A stretch of 60,066 bases of DNA from Rhodobacteraceae bacterium HLUCCO18. GTDB lineage: Bacteria > Pseudomonadota > Alphaproteobacteria > Rhodobacterales > Rhodobacteraceae. The notes beneath the pieces were generated by a model. That model searched no databases and was not told the DNA's origin. It was given only the letters and a program-made list of their open reading frames with translations. The DNA lies in assembly GCA_001314805.1 (NCBI GenBank), contig LJSY01000025.1, positions 1 to 60,066 on the forward strand, in the 5' to 3' direction. Below, piece by piece: positions 26,371-36,271 of the stretch; within the stretch, counting starts at the first letter, position 1, and each line of letters starts with the position of its first letter. The position numbers and the translations under genes are program-made.

Positions 26371-26430
26371 GGGGCTCTGCCCCCGACGCGCGGTTCGCGC
26401 GTCTCCCCCGGAGTTTTCCCGCCAGGATGA
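26371..26430. repeat. Rhodobacterales-type intergenic repeat, copy 2, between gcvH and gcvP
   Basis: Directly after the gcvH stop comes GGGGGCTCTGCCCCC (a stem-loop), then GACGCGCGGTTCGCGCGTC (a second stem-loop), then CCCCCGGAGTTTTCCCGCCA and GGATGAAG. This arrangement matches intergenic elements I know to be common in Rhodobacterales. Here it sits inside an operon, so it cannot be a full terminator unless it modulates gcvP level. Confidence 0.6.
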
Positions 26431-26463
26431 AGGTGCGGGTTGCGCGCCAGAAAGGAAGCCGAG

Positions 26464-29301
26464 TTGCCCTGGACCACGACGGATTACGACCCGACCGATT
26501 TCGCCAATCGCCGTCACATCGGCCCCTCGCCCGCCGAGATGGAGGAGATGCTGCGCGCCGTTGGTGCCGACAGTCTCGACGCGCTGATCGACCAGACCGT
26601 GCCGGCGTCGATCCGGCAGGAGCGCGGGCTTGACTGGACGCCCATGTCCGAGGCGGAGCTTCTGGCCCATATGCGCGGGATCGCGGCCAGGAACCGGCCG
26701 ATGGTGCAGATGATCGGGCAGGGCTATTACGGCACGCATACGCCACCCGCGATCCAGCGCAACGTGCTGGAAAACCCGGCCTGGTATACCGCCTACACAC
26801 CGTACCAGCCGGAAATCGCGCAGGGGCGGCTCGAGGCGCTTCTGAACTTCCAGACGATGGTGGCCGATCTGACCGGGCTGCCGGTGGCCAACGCCTCGCT
26901 TCTGGACGAGGCGACGGCCTGTGCCGAGGCGATGGTGATGGCCGAGCGCGTGGCGAAGTCCAAGGCGCGCGGGTTTTTCGTGGACGAAGCCTGCCATCCG
27001 CAGAATATCGCGGTGATGCAGACGCGGGCCGAACCGCTGGGCATCGAGATCATCGTGGGCGCGCCGGAGGATCTGGACCCCGAGGCCGTGTTCGGCGCGA
27101 TTTTCCAGTATCCGGGCACCTATGGGCATCTGCGCGATGTTTCCAACGAGATCGCGGCGCTCCATGCCGAAAAGGCGGTGGCGATCGTCGCCACTGATCT
27201 TCTGGCGCTGACGCTGATCCGGGAGCCGGGCGCGATGGATGCCGATATCGCCGTGGGGTCGGCGCAGCGTTTCGGCGTGCCGCTGGGCTATGGCGGGCCG
27301 CATGCCGCCTTTATTTCCTGTCGCGACTCGATGAAGCGTGCCTTGCCCGGTCGGATCGTCGGCGTGTCGGTGGACAGCCTCGGGCAGAAGGCCTACCGGC
27401 TGTCGCTGCAGACGCGGGAGCAGCATATACGCCGCGAAAAGGCGACCTCGAACGTGTGCACGGCGCAGGCGCTTCTGGCCGTCATCGCCAGTTTCTATGC
27501 GGTGTTCCACGGGCCGCTCGGGCTGCGGGCCATCGCCGAACGCGTGCACAGCAAGGCCGCGCGGCTGGGGGCGGCCCTTCAGGCCGGCGGGTTCGAGCCC
27601 GAGGCGCAGGCCTATTTCGACACCCTGACCGTGCCCGTGGGCGAGCGTCAGTCGCGCATCATGGCGGCGGCCGTGGCGCGCGGCATCAACCTGCGCGACG
27701 TGGGGGCCGACCGCATCGGCATCTCGGTGGACGAGACCACGACCGAGGCCGATCTGGAGGGGGTCTGCCGCGCCTTCGGGATCCTCAAGCCGCCGGCGCA
27801 GGTCCTGCCGGCGATCCCCGACGCGCTTGTCCGGACATCGGAGTACCTGACGCATCCGATCTTCCACATGAACCGCGCCGAAAGCGAGATGATGCGTTAC
27901 ATGCGGCGCCTTTCGGACCGTGACCTGGCGCTGGACCGGGCGATGATCCCGCTGGGGTCCTGCACGATGAAGCTCAACGCCTCGGTCGAGATGATGCCGA
28001 TCACCTGGCCCGAGTTCAACGCGATCCATCCCTTCGCGCCCGCCGACCAGGCCGAGGGTTACGCCGCGATGATCGAGGACCTCGCGGCGCGGCTGTGCGA
28101 GATCACGGGCTATGACGCGATGTCGATGCAGCCCAATTCCGGCGCGCAGGGCGAATATGCGGGCCTTCTGACCATCGCCGCCTATCACCGCGCGCGAGGG
28201 GATCGTGAGCGCGATATCTGCCTTATCCCGGTCTCGGCGCATGGCACCAACCCGGCTTCGGCGCAGATGGCGGGGATGGAGGTGGTCGTGGTCGCCGCCG
28301 CCGGGAACGGCGATATCGACCTTGCGGATTTCACGGCCAAGGCCGAAGCGGCCGGCGACAGGCTGGCCGCCGCCATGATCACCTATCCTTCGACCCATGG
28401 CGTGTTCGAGGAAACCGTGCGCGAGGTCTGTCGCATCACCCATGAGCACGGCGGACAGGTCTATCTCGACGGGGCGAACCTCAACGCGATGGTGGGGGTC
28501 TCGCGCCCCGGCGACCTTGGTGCGGATGTAAGCCACCTGAACCTGCACAAGACCTTCTGCATTCCCCATGGCGGGGGCGGGCCGGGCATGGGGCCCATCG
28601 GGGTCAAGGCGCATCTGGCGTCGCATCTTCCGGGCCATCCCGAGATGGGCGGACGGAACGGGCCGGTCTCGGGCGCGCCGTTCGGCTCCGCTTCGATCCT
28701 GCCGATCTCCTACGCCTATATCCGCCTGATGGGCGGCGCGGGCCTGACGCAGGCGACCAAGGTCGCGATCCTGAACGCCAACTACCTCGCCGCGCGTCTG
28801 GACGGGGCGTTCGAGGTGCTGTTCACCGGATCGCAGGGGCGCGTGGCCCATGAGTGCATCATCGACACGCGACCCTTCGCGGAGGCGGGCGTGACCGTGG
28901 ACGACATCGCCAAGCGGCTGATGGATCATGGTTTCCACGCGCCGACCATGAGCTGGCCGGTCGCAGGCACGCTGATGATCGAACCCACCGAGAGCGAACC
29001 CAAGGCCGAGCTCGACCGTTTCGTGACCGCGATGCTGGCCATCCGGGCCGAGATTGCCGAGGTCGAGGCGGGACGGATCGCCGTGGAGGACAGCCCGTTG
29101 CGCCATGCGCCGCACACTATGGAGGATCTCGTGCGCGACTGGGACCGCAGCTACAGCCGCGAACAGGGATGCTTCCCGCCGGGCGCGTTCCGCGTCGACA
29201 AGTACTGGCCGCCGGTCAACCGGGTGGACAATGCCTATGGCGACCGGAACCTCGTCTGTACCTGCCCGCCGCTCGACTCCTATCTCGACGCCGCTGAATA
29301 G
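26464..29301 (+). CDS. gcvP: Glycine dehydrogenase (decarboxylating), P protein
   Basis: GcvP is the PLP-dependent decarboxylase of the glycine cleavage system. It is a single-chain form of about 945 residues. The PLP lysine is near residue 696 in [15 protein letters not shown], followed by the [11 protein letters not shown] glycine loop. [25 protein letters not shown] and [14 protein letters not shown] are also hallmarks. The most likely start is TTG at 26464 ([13 protein letters not shown]), with AAGGA 7 bases upstream; no ATG fits. The rare TTG start and the repeat in front may keep P-protein synthesis lower. Confidence 0.95.
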   Translation: MPWTTTDYDPTDFANRRHIGPSPAEMEEMLRAVGADSLDALIDQTVPASIRQERGLDWTPMSEAELLAHMRGIAARNRPMVQMIGQGYYGTHTPPAIQRNVLENPAWYTAYTPYQPEIAQGRLEALLNFQTMVADLTGLPVANASLLDEATACAEAMVMAERVAKSKARGFFVDEACHPQNIAVMQTRAEPLGIEIIVGAPEDLDPEAVFGAIFQYPGTYGHLRDVSNEIAALHAEKAVAIVATDLLALTLIREPGAMDADIAVGSAQRFGVPLGYGGPHAAFISCRDSMKRALPGRIVGVSVDSLGQKAYRLSLQTREQHIRREKATSNVCTAQALLAVIASFYAVFHGPLGLRAIAERVHSKAARLGAALQAGGFEPEAQAYFDTLTVPVGERQSRIMAAAVARGINLRDVGADRIGISVDETTTEADLEGVCRAFGILKPPAQVLPAIPDALVRTSEYLTHPIFHMNRAESEMMRYMRRLSDRDLALDRAMIPLGSCTMKLNASVEMMPITWPEFNAIHPFAPADQAEGYAAMIEDLAARLCEITGYDAMSMQPNSGAQGEYAGLLTIAAYHRARGDRERDICLIPVSAHGTNPASAQMAGMEVVVVAAAGNGDIDLADFTAKAEAAGDRLAAAMITYPSTHGVFEETVREVCRITHEHGGQVYLDGANLNAMVGVSRPGDLGADVSHLNLHKTFCIPHGGGGPGMGPIGVKAHLASHLPGHPEMGGRNGPVSGAPFGSASILPISYAYIRLMGGAGLTQATKVAILNANYLAARLDGAFEVLFTGSQGRVAHECIIDTRPFAEAGVTVDDIAKRLMDHGFHAPTMSWPVAGTLMIEPTESEPKAELDRFVTAMLAIRAEIAEVEAGRIAVEDSPLRHAPHTMEDLVRDWDRSYSREQGCFPPGAFRVDKYWPPVNRVDNAYGDRNLVCTCPPLDSYLDAAE

Positions 29302-29307
29302 CTGCTG

Positions 29308-29847
29308 TCAGCGCGAGCGTCCGAACCGCGCGTAGAGCCCGTCCAGGGACAGGGCATCGGGCACCGGCCCGTGCTCTTCCGGGACGAAGCCCGGATCGAC
29401 CGGCAGGCAACCGCGCCCGCAGACCTGCCGCAGCGCGCCCGAGCGACCGTCGACGAACCACAGGCGGCCGCCCGGGGTCGAGACCCAGCCGTTGACGCCC
29501 ATGGACATGTCGCCCTCGACATCCTGGATGGAGGGGACCTCGCCATCGTAGCCCTCGGCCCATGCGGCATGGGTGTGCCAGGACGCCACCGTGGTGAGGC
29601 CCGGCTGCAGCGGCAGCGAGGCGCAGCTTGCCGCGCCGCCCCAAGAGACCTTGGTCGAGGAATAGCTCCCGTCCGCGTCCCGCAGGACGAAGCCGCAGAC
29701 CTCACGGTTGAAGCGGACGGACAGCTGGTTCATCCCCCGCAGCAGGGCCAGGACGAAGGCCGTTTCCTCGGCGCTCTGCGCTGTCGCTGGCGATGGCGTG
29801 GCGACGGACAGAAGGGCGGCCAGGGCGAAGGCGGTCAGCGATTTCAT
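29308..29847 (-). CDS. Secreted DUF4329-like protein
   Basis: The Sec signal peptide MKSLTAFALAALLSVATPSPATA is followed by a compact domain. It contains EVCGFVLRD, VASWHTHAAW and GDMSMGVNGWVSTPGGRLWF. The HTH pair after the Ser/Trp resembles the zinc site of the JAB-like/DUF4329 fold, and paired Cys (CGFVL, CASL, VCGRGC) suggest periplasmic disulfides. The substrate and function are not known. Length is 179 residues. It is convergent with gcvP. Confidence 0.7.
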   Translation of the reverse strand: MKSLTAFALAALLSVATPSPATAQSAEETAFVLALLRGMNQLSVRFNREVCGFVLRDADGSYSSTKVSWGGAASCASLPLQPGLTTVASWHTHAAWAEGYDGEVPSIQDVEGDMSMGVNGWVSTPGGRLWFVDGRSGALRQVCGRGCLPVDPGFVPEEHGPVPDALSLDGLYARFGRSR

Positions 29848-30076
29848 GCGTCGATCCCGATAAGGTCGGCTGGCGAGGCGCGCGCCACAGGTGCGACGGC
29901 GCGCCGGGTCATCCTAGCCGCAAGGCGCGGGCAGGCCAATCTGGACCGCGCCGGCGGGGTCCTGCCGGGAGACCCTGCGCATTTTCCCTATCGCTGGACC
30001 TTCGATGCGCAACGCCTATGTTCTTAACCCGGGCGCGGTCGGGATCGCGCAGGACAAGAACAAGGAGGCGCCGCCA

Positions 30077-30238
30077 ATGTCGCGCATGGAAAGCATCGAC
30101 ACCGGAACTGTCGTCGGCGACGACGTCGAAGAGGACGCGGATATCGCGCTGTGGAACCGCATGGGCCGCGCCGCGATGTTCTTCTGCATCTGGAGCGCGA
30201 TGGCGATCCCCGTGCTTCTCATCATCGCCGTCCGCTGA
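30077..30238 (+). CDS. Small single-pass membrane protein, 53 residues
   Basis: An ATG at 30077 follows a strong AAGGAGG (30062-30068). The protein has an acidic N-terminal half (GDDVEEDADIALWNRMG) and one C-terminal membrane helix (AAMFFCIWSAMAIPVLLIIAV). No family was recognised. The good ribosome binding site and isolated position support a real small gene. Confidence 0.6.
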   Translation: MSRMESIDTGTVVGDDVEEDADIALWNRMGRAAMFFCIWSAMAIPVLLIIAVR

Positions 30239-30329
30239 GTGTCCGCACCTGACACGTCTCCGCCCGGATCCCGCTTCTAGGGTTCCGGCGCCGGAGGGGT
30301 TCGGGGCAAGATATAAAGTCGAGACCCAC

Positions 30330-30357
30330 AAGCGCCTGCATGGGCGCTTTTCTTTTT
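30330..30357 (+). terminator. Rho-independent terminator
   Basis: AAGCGCC (30330-30336) pairs with GGCGCTT (30343-30349) across a 6-base loop and is followed by TTTCTTTTT. It lies 92 bases after the 53-residue membrane protein gene and probably ends that transcript. It could also end an unannotated RNA from the gap 30239-30330. Confidence 0.8.
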
Positions 30358-30474
30358 CGGGCTGGCTGCGGTTTCGGGGTGCAGTTTCGGGGTGTGGTCG
30401 AGGTCGCGCGCAGGATTTCGCCATCGCTCCCTCGTCCTCGGACGGGTCATCGCGAAGGTCGGAGACGGCCGCCG

Positions 30475-30717
30475 TCAGCCCCGATTCGCGGGTTTGACCT
30501 TCATCGGAACGGCGCGGTTATCGGCCTTGTCGCCGGAGCCGGCACCGCCCACGAGGTATCCGAACAGGGCCGACAGAAAGCCGGCCGCGACAACGGCCCA
30601 GCCCGTTAGCATGTAGATCAGGACCGCATTGCCGAAGGAAACAAAGCCCAGAAGCCATGCGCAAACAGCGACCGGTAGCGCGATCACACCTGCAAGCAAG
30701 ACCAACCCTATCGCCAC
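30475..30717 (-). CDS. Small two-helix membrane protein
   Basis: GTG at 30717 preceded by GGAGG at a 5-base spacing gives 80 residues. An upstream in-frame GTG at 30738 lacks such a site. Two hydrophobic segments are visible (IGLVLLAGVIALPVAVCAWL and a second from VLIYMLTGWAVVAAGFLSAL). A Gly-rich turn and a short basic tail follow. No family was recognised. Its composition and start signal are gene-like. Confidence 0.55.
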   Translation of the reverse strand: MAIGLVLLAGVIALPVAVCAWLLGFVSFGNAVLIYMLTGWAVVAAGFLSALFGYLVGGAGSGDKADNRAVPMKVKPANRG

Positions 30718-30739
30718 ACGTGCCTCCAAACGGTTCACC

Positions 30740-31100
30740 CCTGGTTGTCTACGGACCTACGGTTAAAATGTGGTATATTTGGGGCGAAGAAAACTGGTTG
30801 TTTCCATTTAGTGAACAATGGCGGATTTTTGCCAAAACACAAGGGTTTGCTGGACGGTGAAGTCCGACATCCTTTCTGCGCTGCGGAATTGGCGCGCCGA
30901 TGCGACGCAATCATTGCGTGCCTCGGCGGGGAAACGGACAGGAATGGGACCGCCGATCTTTGGCGAAACAAGGGCAATGGGGACGGGAATAGGTTAATTG
31001 GGACATTCGGGTTTCCCGGGGCCATCGGGCATCGGAGCGCGGCGACCGGACGGTATCCCGATGGCCGGCTGCCCGGCCCGGGCCCCGTTTCCGGGACATG
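30740..31100. other. Gene-free, locally A+T-rich stretch downstream of cspA
   Basis: Positions about 30765-30860 are markedly A+T-rich (GTTAAAATGTGGTATATTTG, then AAGAAAACTGG), unlike the chromosome around. A perfect 9-bp inverted repeat GCCATCGGG (31021-31029)/CCCGATGGC (31057-31065) lies near the cspA terminator. The overlapping short frames on both strands look random. An unannotated RNA or a decayed insertion is possible; nothing identifies it. Confidence 0.4.
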
Positions 31101-31134
31101 AAAAAGGGCGCGGTCCCGTCGGAGCGCGCCCTTT
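31101..31134 (-). terminator. Rho-independent terminator of cspA
   Basis: On the minus strand AAAGGGCGCG and CGCGCCCTTT (31134-31125/31112-31103) form a 10-bp stem with a 12-base loop, followed by TT. It sits 20 bases after the cspA stop. Confidence 0.85.
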
Positions 31135-31154
31135 CCCGATGAGATGTCCTGCCG

Positions 31155-31361
31155 TTACTGCGGCTGGATGTTCACCGCGCTCTCGCGGCCGTCGCGGCCG
31201 GCCTCGAGGTCATAGTCGACCTTCTGGTTGTCGGCGAGGCCGGTGAGGCCCGAGCGCTCGACAGCCGAGATGTGGACGAACACATCCTTGCCGCCGCCAT
31301 CGGGTGCGATGAAGCCGTAGCCTTTGGTGGCGTTGAACCATTTCACGGTGCCAGTGGCCAT
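31155..31361 (-). CDS. cspA: Cold-shock-domain protein
   Basis: This is a 68-residue single-stranded nucleic-acid-binding CSD protein. RNP1 is KGYGFI and RNP2 is VFVHIS, with the N-terminal GTVKWFN. It is a typical full-length CspA-family member that acts as an RNA chaperone. GGAG precedes the ATG by about 10 bases. It has its own terminator downstream. Whether it is induced by cold or by stationary phase cannot be told from sequence; about 190 bases of upstream leader are available for regulation. Confidence 0.95.
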   Translation of the reverse strand: MATGTVKWFNATKGYGFIAPDGGGKDVFVHISAVERSGLTGLADNQKVDYDLEAGRDGRESAVNIQPQ

Positions 31362-31555
31362 ATCCGTGGTCTCCTGTCTTGGGTCCGCCCGCGGAAGTGC
31401 GGCGGGGTGGCGTCAGTGTAGCAGATCGAGGCTGACGTCCGGGTAGAGGAGACAGGGTATCGAGTGCGGTAACGGTCGCGCTGCGTCATATGCCGGAAAA
31501 GGGGATTCGTTGCAAGGGGGGTACGTGATCTCGGCGTTAGGCAAGCAGATTGAAG

Positions 31556-32233
31556 CTAATCCGGGCGACCCTGACGATTGTGCCGTTCCAGCGACTTACG
31601 GGCTTCCTCTAACTCCCGCTCGAGGTCCAATTTGGCGCGATAATTGCGCACCGAACTGATCACATACGCCATTCTACATTCTTCAGTAGCTAGGACGCAA
31701 ACCATGAGTGCTGCGCGGAATGCGCATTCTCCAAAATATTCGAGGCTCTTCGCCCATCGCGATGCGGGAGGTATTTTTGCCTTCGCCAAAGTTGCAAAGT
31801 CTGCCTTGCGTGCATCGTCTATCTCAAATGACAGTGTGTGTGCGAACCTGTTTCGGAGAGCGTTCAACTTCGATAGGCATGCAAACGTGTCTTTTTGGAT
31901 GACACCAACTTGATAAAGAAATTCAAGTCTATCGATTGTGCTGCGGCGTCGACCGATTGCATCACTTGCCTCACGAACGCTGAAGTCCGAGATCATTTCG
32001 GACAGTATGTGGTCTACGAAGAGATGAGCGGCAATGGTTGCGGCCCATGCTTCTTGATCGCGAAGAATTTCCCTTGCTCGTCCAAGATCGATTGATTTCG
32101 TGGCAATGATTAGGTCCGCAATATCGTCATCGATAGCAGAGCCAATGTCTTGACCGAGTTCTTCCTCAAGGAAAGCGATGGTGGCTTGTAGGCGCGCATG
32201 ATTCATTTTTACCCGCCGAAAGGCACTCCCCAT
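31556..32233 (-). CDS. HEPN-like protein of unknown function
   Basis: This 225-residue all-alpha protein contains R127-NRFA-H132, an Rx4xH-type motif as found in HEPN ribonuclease domains, within LSKLNALRNRFAHTLSF. A C-terminal charged helix (LERELEEARKSLERH) is also visible. The start ATG at 32233 overlaps the ettA stop by one base (TAATG); Met10 is an alternative. Base composition is clearly lower in G+C than the neighbours and codon use differs, suggesting recent acquisition. HEPN proteins often work as toxins or in phage defence, but no antitoxin partner is adjacent, so function is open. Confidence 0.7.
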   Translation of the reverse strand: MGSAFRRVKMNHARLQATIAFLEEELGQDIGSAIDDDIADLIIATKSIDLGRAREILRDQEAWAATIAAHLFVDHILSEMISDFSVREASDAIGRRRSTIDRLEFLYQVGVIQKDTFACLSKLNALRNRFAHTLSFEIDDARKADFATLAKAKIPPASRWAKSLEYFGECAFRAALMVCVLATEECRMAYVISSVRNYRAKLDLERELEEARKSLERHNRQGRPD

Positions 32234-33888
32234 TACCTCATGAACTTCTTGTACTTCACCCGCTTCGGCTCCAGCGCGTCCGGTCCCAGCCGCCGTTTCT
32301 TGTCTTCCTCGTAATCCTCGAAATTGCCCTCGAACCATTCCACATGCGCCTCGCCCTCGAAGGCGAGGATATGCGTGCAGAGCCGGTCTAGGAAGAACCG
32401 GTCGTGGGAGATGATCACGGCGCAGCCCGCGAAATCCTCGAGCGCGTCTTCCAATGCCCTGAGCGTCTCCACATCGAGGTCGTTGGTGGGCTCGTCGAGC
32501 AGGAGCACGTTGCCGCCCGACTTGAGCAGTTTCGCCATGTGGACGCGGTTTCGCTCGCCCCCCGACAGGAGCCCCACCTTCTTCTGCTGGTCGCCGCCCT
32601 TGAAGTTGAACGCCCCGCAATAGGCGCGGGAGTTCATGGAGGCGTCGCCCAGTTCGATGATCTCCGCCCCGCCCGAGATCTCTTCCCAGACGGTCTTGTT
32701 CGGGTCGAGCGCGTCGCGCGACTGGTCGACGTAGCTGAGTTTCACCGTGTCGCCGTATTCCAGCGTGCCCGCGTCCGGCTGTTCCTGCCCGGTCAGCATA
32801 CGGAAGAGCGTGGACTTGCCCGCGCCGTTGGGCCCGATCACGCCGACGATCCCGCCGGGGGGGAGCGAAAACGTCAGGTCCTCGATCAGCAGCCTGTCGC
32901 CGTAGCCCTTCTTGAGGCCATCGACCTCGATCACCTTCTGGCCGAGGCGGGGACCGTTGGGGATGATGATCTGAGCCTTGCCGACCTTCTCGCGCTCGGA
33001 CTGGCCGGCCAGTTCCTCATAGGCGTTGATCCGGGCCTTCTGCTTGGCCTGACGCGCCTTGGCGCCGGCGCGGATCCATTCAAGCTCGCGCTGGAGCGTC
33101 TTCTGCTTGGACTTGTCCTCGCGCGCCTCCTGCTCCAGCCGCTTGGCCTTCTGTTCCAGCCAGGCGGAATAGTTGCCTTCGTAGGGAATGCCCCGCCCGC
33201 GGTCGAGCTCGAGAATCCAGCCGGTGATGTCGTCGAGGAAATAGCGGTCGTGGGTGACGATCAGGCAGGTGCCCTTGTAGTCGATCAGATGTTGCTGAAG
33301 CCAGGCGATCGTCTCGGCGTCGAGGTGGTTGGTGGGCTCGTCCAGAAGCAGCATGTCGGGCGCTTCCAGCAAAAGCTTGCACAGCGCCACGCGCCGCCGT
33401 TCGCCGCCCGACAGGTTCTCGGGCATCGCGTCGTCGGGCGGGCAGCGCAGCGCCTCCATGGCCACGTCGATCTGGCTGTCGAGATCCCACAGGTTCTCGC
33501 TGTCGATCTCGTCCTGCAGGCGCGCCATCTCGTCGGCGGTCTCGTCGGAGTAGTTCATCGCCAGTTCGTTGAACCGGTCGAGCTTGGCCTTCTTTTCGGC
33601 CACGCCCTGCATGACGTTGGCGCGCACGTTCACGGCCTCGTCGAGCTGCGGCTCCTGTGGGAGGTAGCCGACCCTGGCGCCTTCCGCGGCCCAGGCCTCG
33701 CCGTTGAAATCCGTGTCCCAGCCCGCGATGATGCGCAGCAGCGTCGACTTGCCCGCGCCGTTCACGCCGACCACGCCGATCTTCACGCCGGGCAGAAAGC
33801 TCAGGCGGATGTTCTCGAAACATTTCTTGCCACCGGGATAGGTCTTGGAGACGCCATCCATGTGGTAGACATACTGGTAGCTGGCCAT
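32233..33888 (-). CDS. ettA: Energy-dependent translational throttle protein EttA (ABC-F)
   Basis: This is a ribosome-associated ABC-F ATPase with two ATP-binding domains and no membrane part. It binds the E site and tunes translation to the energy state. Walker A motifs are [12 protein letters not shown] (first domain) and [12 protein letters not shown] (second domain). Both signature motifs are LSGGE, with Walker [12 protein letters not shown] and [11 protein letters not shown]. The linker is Arg/Lys-rich ([20 protein letters not shown]). Length is 551 residues, typical. The start is ATG at 33888. Confidence 0.95.
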   Translation of the reverse strand: MASYQYVYHMDGVSKTYPGGKKCFENIRLSFLPGVKIGVVGVNGAGKSTLLRIIAGWDTDFNGEAWAAEGARVGYLPQEPQLDEAVNVRANVMQGVAEKKAKLDRFNELAMNYSDETADEMARLQDEIDSENLWDLDSQIDVAMEALRCPPDDAMPENLSGGERRRVALCKLLLEAPDMLLLDEPTNHLDAETIAWLQQHLIDYKGTCLIVTHDRYFLDDITGWILELDRGRGIPYEGNYSAWLEQKAKRLEQEAREDKSKQKTLQRELEWIRAGAKARQAKQKARINAYEELAGQSEREKVGKAQIIIPNGPRLGQKVIEVDGLKKGYGDRLLIEDLTFSLPPGGIVGVIGPNGAGKSTLFRMLTGQEQPDAGTLEYGDTVKLSYVDQSRDALDPNKTVWEEISGGAEIIELGDASMNSRAYCGAFNFKGGDQQKKVGLLSGGERNRVHMAKLLKSGGNVLLLDEPTNDLDVETLRALEDALEDFAGCAVIISHDRFFLDRLCTHILAFEGEAHVEWFEGNFEDYEEDKKRRLGPDALEPKRVKYKKFMR

Positions 33889-34079
33889 TGGTCTCTCCGC
33901 GCAGGTTCGACCACGGGTTTAAGGCGGCGCGTGGCGAGGTTCAACGGGGCGTGGACGATGGCGGGGCGGGACGCGTTCCGCCCGGCGGTCCGGCTATGCC
34001 CGCCGCAGGTTTTTGCTTTGCCTTCCCGCACCTTGTCCTGCTACGGCTCACCGGCGCGACGACAGGGAGGGCGCGGGGC

Positions 34080-34679
34080 GTGCAACGCAGCGATTGGCCC
34101 ATGGCGCGGGCCGGGATGACCGTGGGGCTGTTCGGCGGCTCTTTCGACCCGCCGCATGCCGGGCATGTGCATGTCAGCCGCGAGGCGCTGAAGCGTCTGG
34201 GGCTCGACCGGGTCTGGTGGCTGGTGAGCCCGGGCAACCCGCTGAAGGAACGCGGGCCGGCGCCACTGGAACGGCGCATGGCAGCCGCAAAGGCTGCGGT
34301 GACGCATCCCCGGATCATCGTCACGGATATCGAGGCCCGTCTGGGCACCCGCTATACCGCCGAGACGGTGGAGGCGCTGATCGCGCGCTATCCGGGTGTG
34401 CGCTTCGTCTGGCTCATGGGGTCGGACAACCTCGCACAGTTCCATCGCTGGCAGCGCTGGCAGGACATCATGCGCATGGTGCCGGTCTGCGTTCTCGCGC
34501 GGCCGGGCCACCGGATCGGGGCCCGCACGGCGCGGGCGGCGCAGGTATTTCGTGCCGCGCGCAGACCGGCCTCCGGCGCGCGTGTCCTCGCCAATCGGCC
34601 CGCCCCCGCATGGGTGTTCCTGAACGTTCCCATGGTCGAGGCCTCTTCGACCGAGATCCGCGCGCGGGGCGAGTGGTAG
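34080..34679 (+). CDS. nadD: Nicotinate-nucleotide adenylyltransferase
   Basis: NadD makes deamido-NAD from nicotinate mononucleotide and ATP. The nucleotidyltransferase motif is [16 protein letters not shown], with [11 protein letters not shown] and the C-terminal ASSTEIRAR. The start is uncertain. GTG at 34080 (GGGAGG upstream) gives 199 residues; ATG at 34101 gives 192. Related proteins of the order tend to have a similar short N-terminal extension. It is divergent from ettA. Confidence 0.93.
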   Translation: MQRSDWPMARAGMTVGLFGGSFDPPHAGHVHVSREALKRLGLDRVWWLVSPGNPLKERGPAPLERRMAAAKAAVTHPRIIVTDIEARLGTRYTAETVEALIARYPGVRFVWLMGSDNLAQFHRWQRWQDIMRMVPVCVLARPGHRIGARTARAAQVFRAARRPASGARVLANRPAPAWVFLNVPMVEASSTEIRARGEW

Positions 34680-34777
34680 GGTGCGTGATCCCCGCAACAG
34701 TTGGCCTGCGGCATACCGGGGGTTGAGACGACGACAGGCGTCTGCATATTGTCCCCGGAAGTTTCGGGTTTGTTGAG

Positions 34778-36271
34778 ATGGTTTCCAGACGGCAGTTTCT
34801 GATCGGCGCGCAGTCCGCCTTGCTTTCGGCAGGTGCCGGTACGGCTTTCGCCAGCGCCCCGGAGACCTCGCTGTTCCCGCAGCCGCGTTCCTCCGACCTG
34901 ATCCGCCGCGCCGCTCCGCCCCTGTCCGACGTCATCGCCGCTGCGGGGCTGCCGGGCAGGGTCGGATGCGCTGTTGCCGATGCCGAGACCGGCGAGATGC
35001 TGGAGCTGTTCAACCCGTTCTATCCCTTGCCGCCGGCAAGCGTCGCCAAGGCGGTCACGACGGCCTACGGGCTTGATCGGCTGGGACCGGGATACCGGTT
35101 CCCGACGCGCCTTGTCACCGACGGCACGATTATCGATGGACGACTGGAGGGAGACCTCTGGCTTGTCGGCGGCGGTGATCCTGTACTCGATACGGATGCG
35201 CTGGACGCCATGGCACATGACCTTGTCGACAGCGGCATCCGTCAGGTCACCGGTGCGTTCCGCGTGGCCGCGGATGCTCTGCCGGCCATCGACCAGATCG
35301 ACCCCGGGCAATTGCCCCATGTGGGCTACAACCCCTCGATCTCGGCGCTGAACCTCAACTTCAACCGGGTGTTTTTCGAGTGGGAACGTACGGGTGAGGA
35401 CTACACCGTGCGCATGGATGCGCGGTCCGACAATCACTCGCCGAGTGTCACGGTTTCGCGCATGACGGTCGAGGCGCGCGATTACCCTGTCTATACGTTC
35501 CACCGGTCCGCGGCGTGGGACGAATGGACCGTCGCGCGCAGTGCGCTGGGCAATGGCGGGGGGCGCTGGCTGCCCGTGCGCCGCCCGCCCGATTACCTCG
35601 CCGAAGTGTTCCAGATGCTTGCCCGCGACCGGGGCATCGCGCTGGGCACGCCCGTGATCTCGGAAAACGCGCCGCCGGGTGCGCGGGTGGTCGTCGAATA
35701 CGCGAGCCCGCCGCTGGAGGACATCCTGCGCGGCATGATGCGCTGGTCGACGAACCTCACCGCCGAGGTCGTGGGGCTGTCGGCCACGCAGGCGGGCGGG
35801 GTCCGTCCGACAACACTTGCCGAAAGCGGGGACGCGATGGCGATGTGGATGCGCGAGCGGCTGGGCGCGCGGCAGGCTCGGTTCGTGGACCATTCGGGCC
35901 TCGGCGTGGACAGCAAGCTCAGGCCGCATGACATGACCCGCGCGCTTGTCGCGGCGGGGCCGAACGGCATGCTGCGCGGGCTGATGCGCGATATCCCGGT
36001 GCTGAACGACGCGGGCAACCGGATGCCCTATTCCCCGCTGGAGGTCGTGGCCAAGACGGGCACGCTCAATTTCGTCTCGACGCTGGCGGGATATGTCCGG
36101 ACGCCCAACGGGCGCAGCCTCGCGTTCTCGGTGTTCTGCGCCGATCTCGAGCGCCGCGCGCGCCTGACGCACGACCAGATGGAACGCCCGCCTGGCGGGC
36201 GCACCTACAACGGACGCGCCAAGCGGTTGCAGCAGGCGCTGGTGCGGCGCTGGGGGGCGCTCTACGGCTAG
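34778..36271 (+). CDS. dacB: D-alanyl-D-alanine carboxypeptidase/endopeptidase (PBP4, DacB-like)
   Basis: This class C low-molecular-weight PBP (peptidase family S13) trims and cuts peptidoglycan crosslinks in the periplasm. The catalytic motifs are SVAK (S88, K91), STN (324-326) and KTG (426-428). The N-terminus SRRQFLIGAQSALLSAG fits a twin-arginine signal, which is unusual because most PBPs use Sec. Length is 497 residues. Its stop overlaps the stop of the convergent TerB-like gene. Confidence 0.9.
   Translation: MVSRRQFLIGAQSALLSAGAGTAFASAPETSLFPQPRSSDLIRRAAPPLSDVIAAAGLPGRVGCAVADAETGEMLELFNPFYPLPPASVAKAVTTAYGLDRLGPGYRFPTRLVTDGTIIDGRLEGDLWLVGGGDPVLDTDALDAMAHDLVDSGIRQVTGAFRVAADALPAIDQIDPGQLPHVGYNPSISALNLNFNRVFFEWERTGEDYTVRMDARSDNHSPSVTVSRMTVEARDYPVYTFHRSAAWDEWTVARSALGNGGGRWLPVRRPPDYLAEVFQMLARDRGIALGTPVISENAPPGARVVVEYASPPLEDILRGMMRWSTNLTAEVVGLSATQAGGVRPTTLAESGDAMAMWMRERLGARQARFVDHSGLGVDSKLRPHDMTRALVAAGPNGMLRGLMRDIPVLNDAGNRMPYSPLEVVAKTGTLNFVSTLAGYVRTPNGRSLAFSVFCADLERRARLTHDQMERPPGGRTYNGRAKRLQQALVRRWGALYG

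Noticed and set aside
23956-29115. A minus-strand reading frame of more than 1700 codons antisense to gcvT, gcvH and gcvP.
   Set aside because: Only its last 579 bases (from ATG 24534) encode a recognisable protein. The rest is antisense to three well-conserved genes and a riboswitch, and its translation is Arg/His/Asp-rich as expected for the complement of high-G+C coding DNA.
30745-31101. A 118-codon plus-strand frame downstream of cspA.
   Set aside because: It overlaps the structured region before the cspA terminator, has no ribosome binding site, and its translation shifts from ordinary to Gly/Pro/Arg-rich at the composition boundary.
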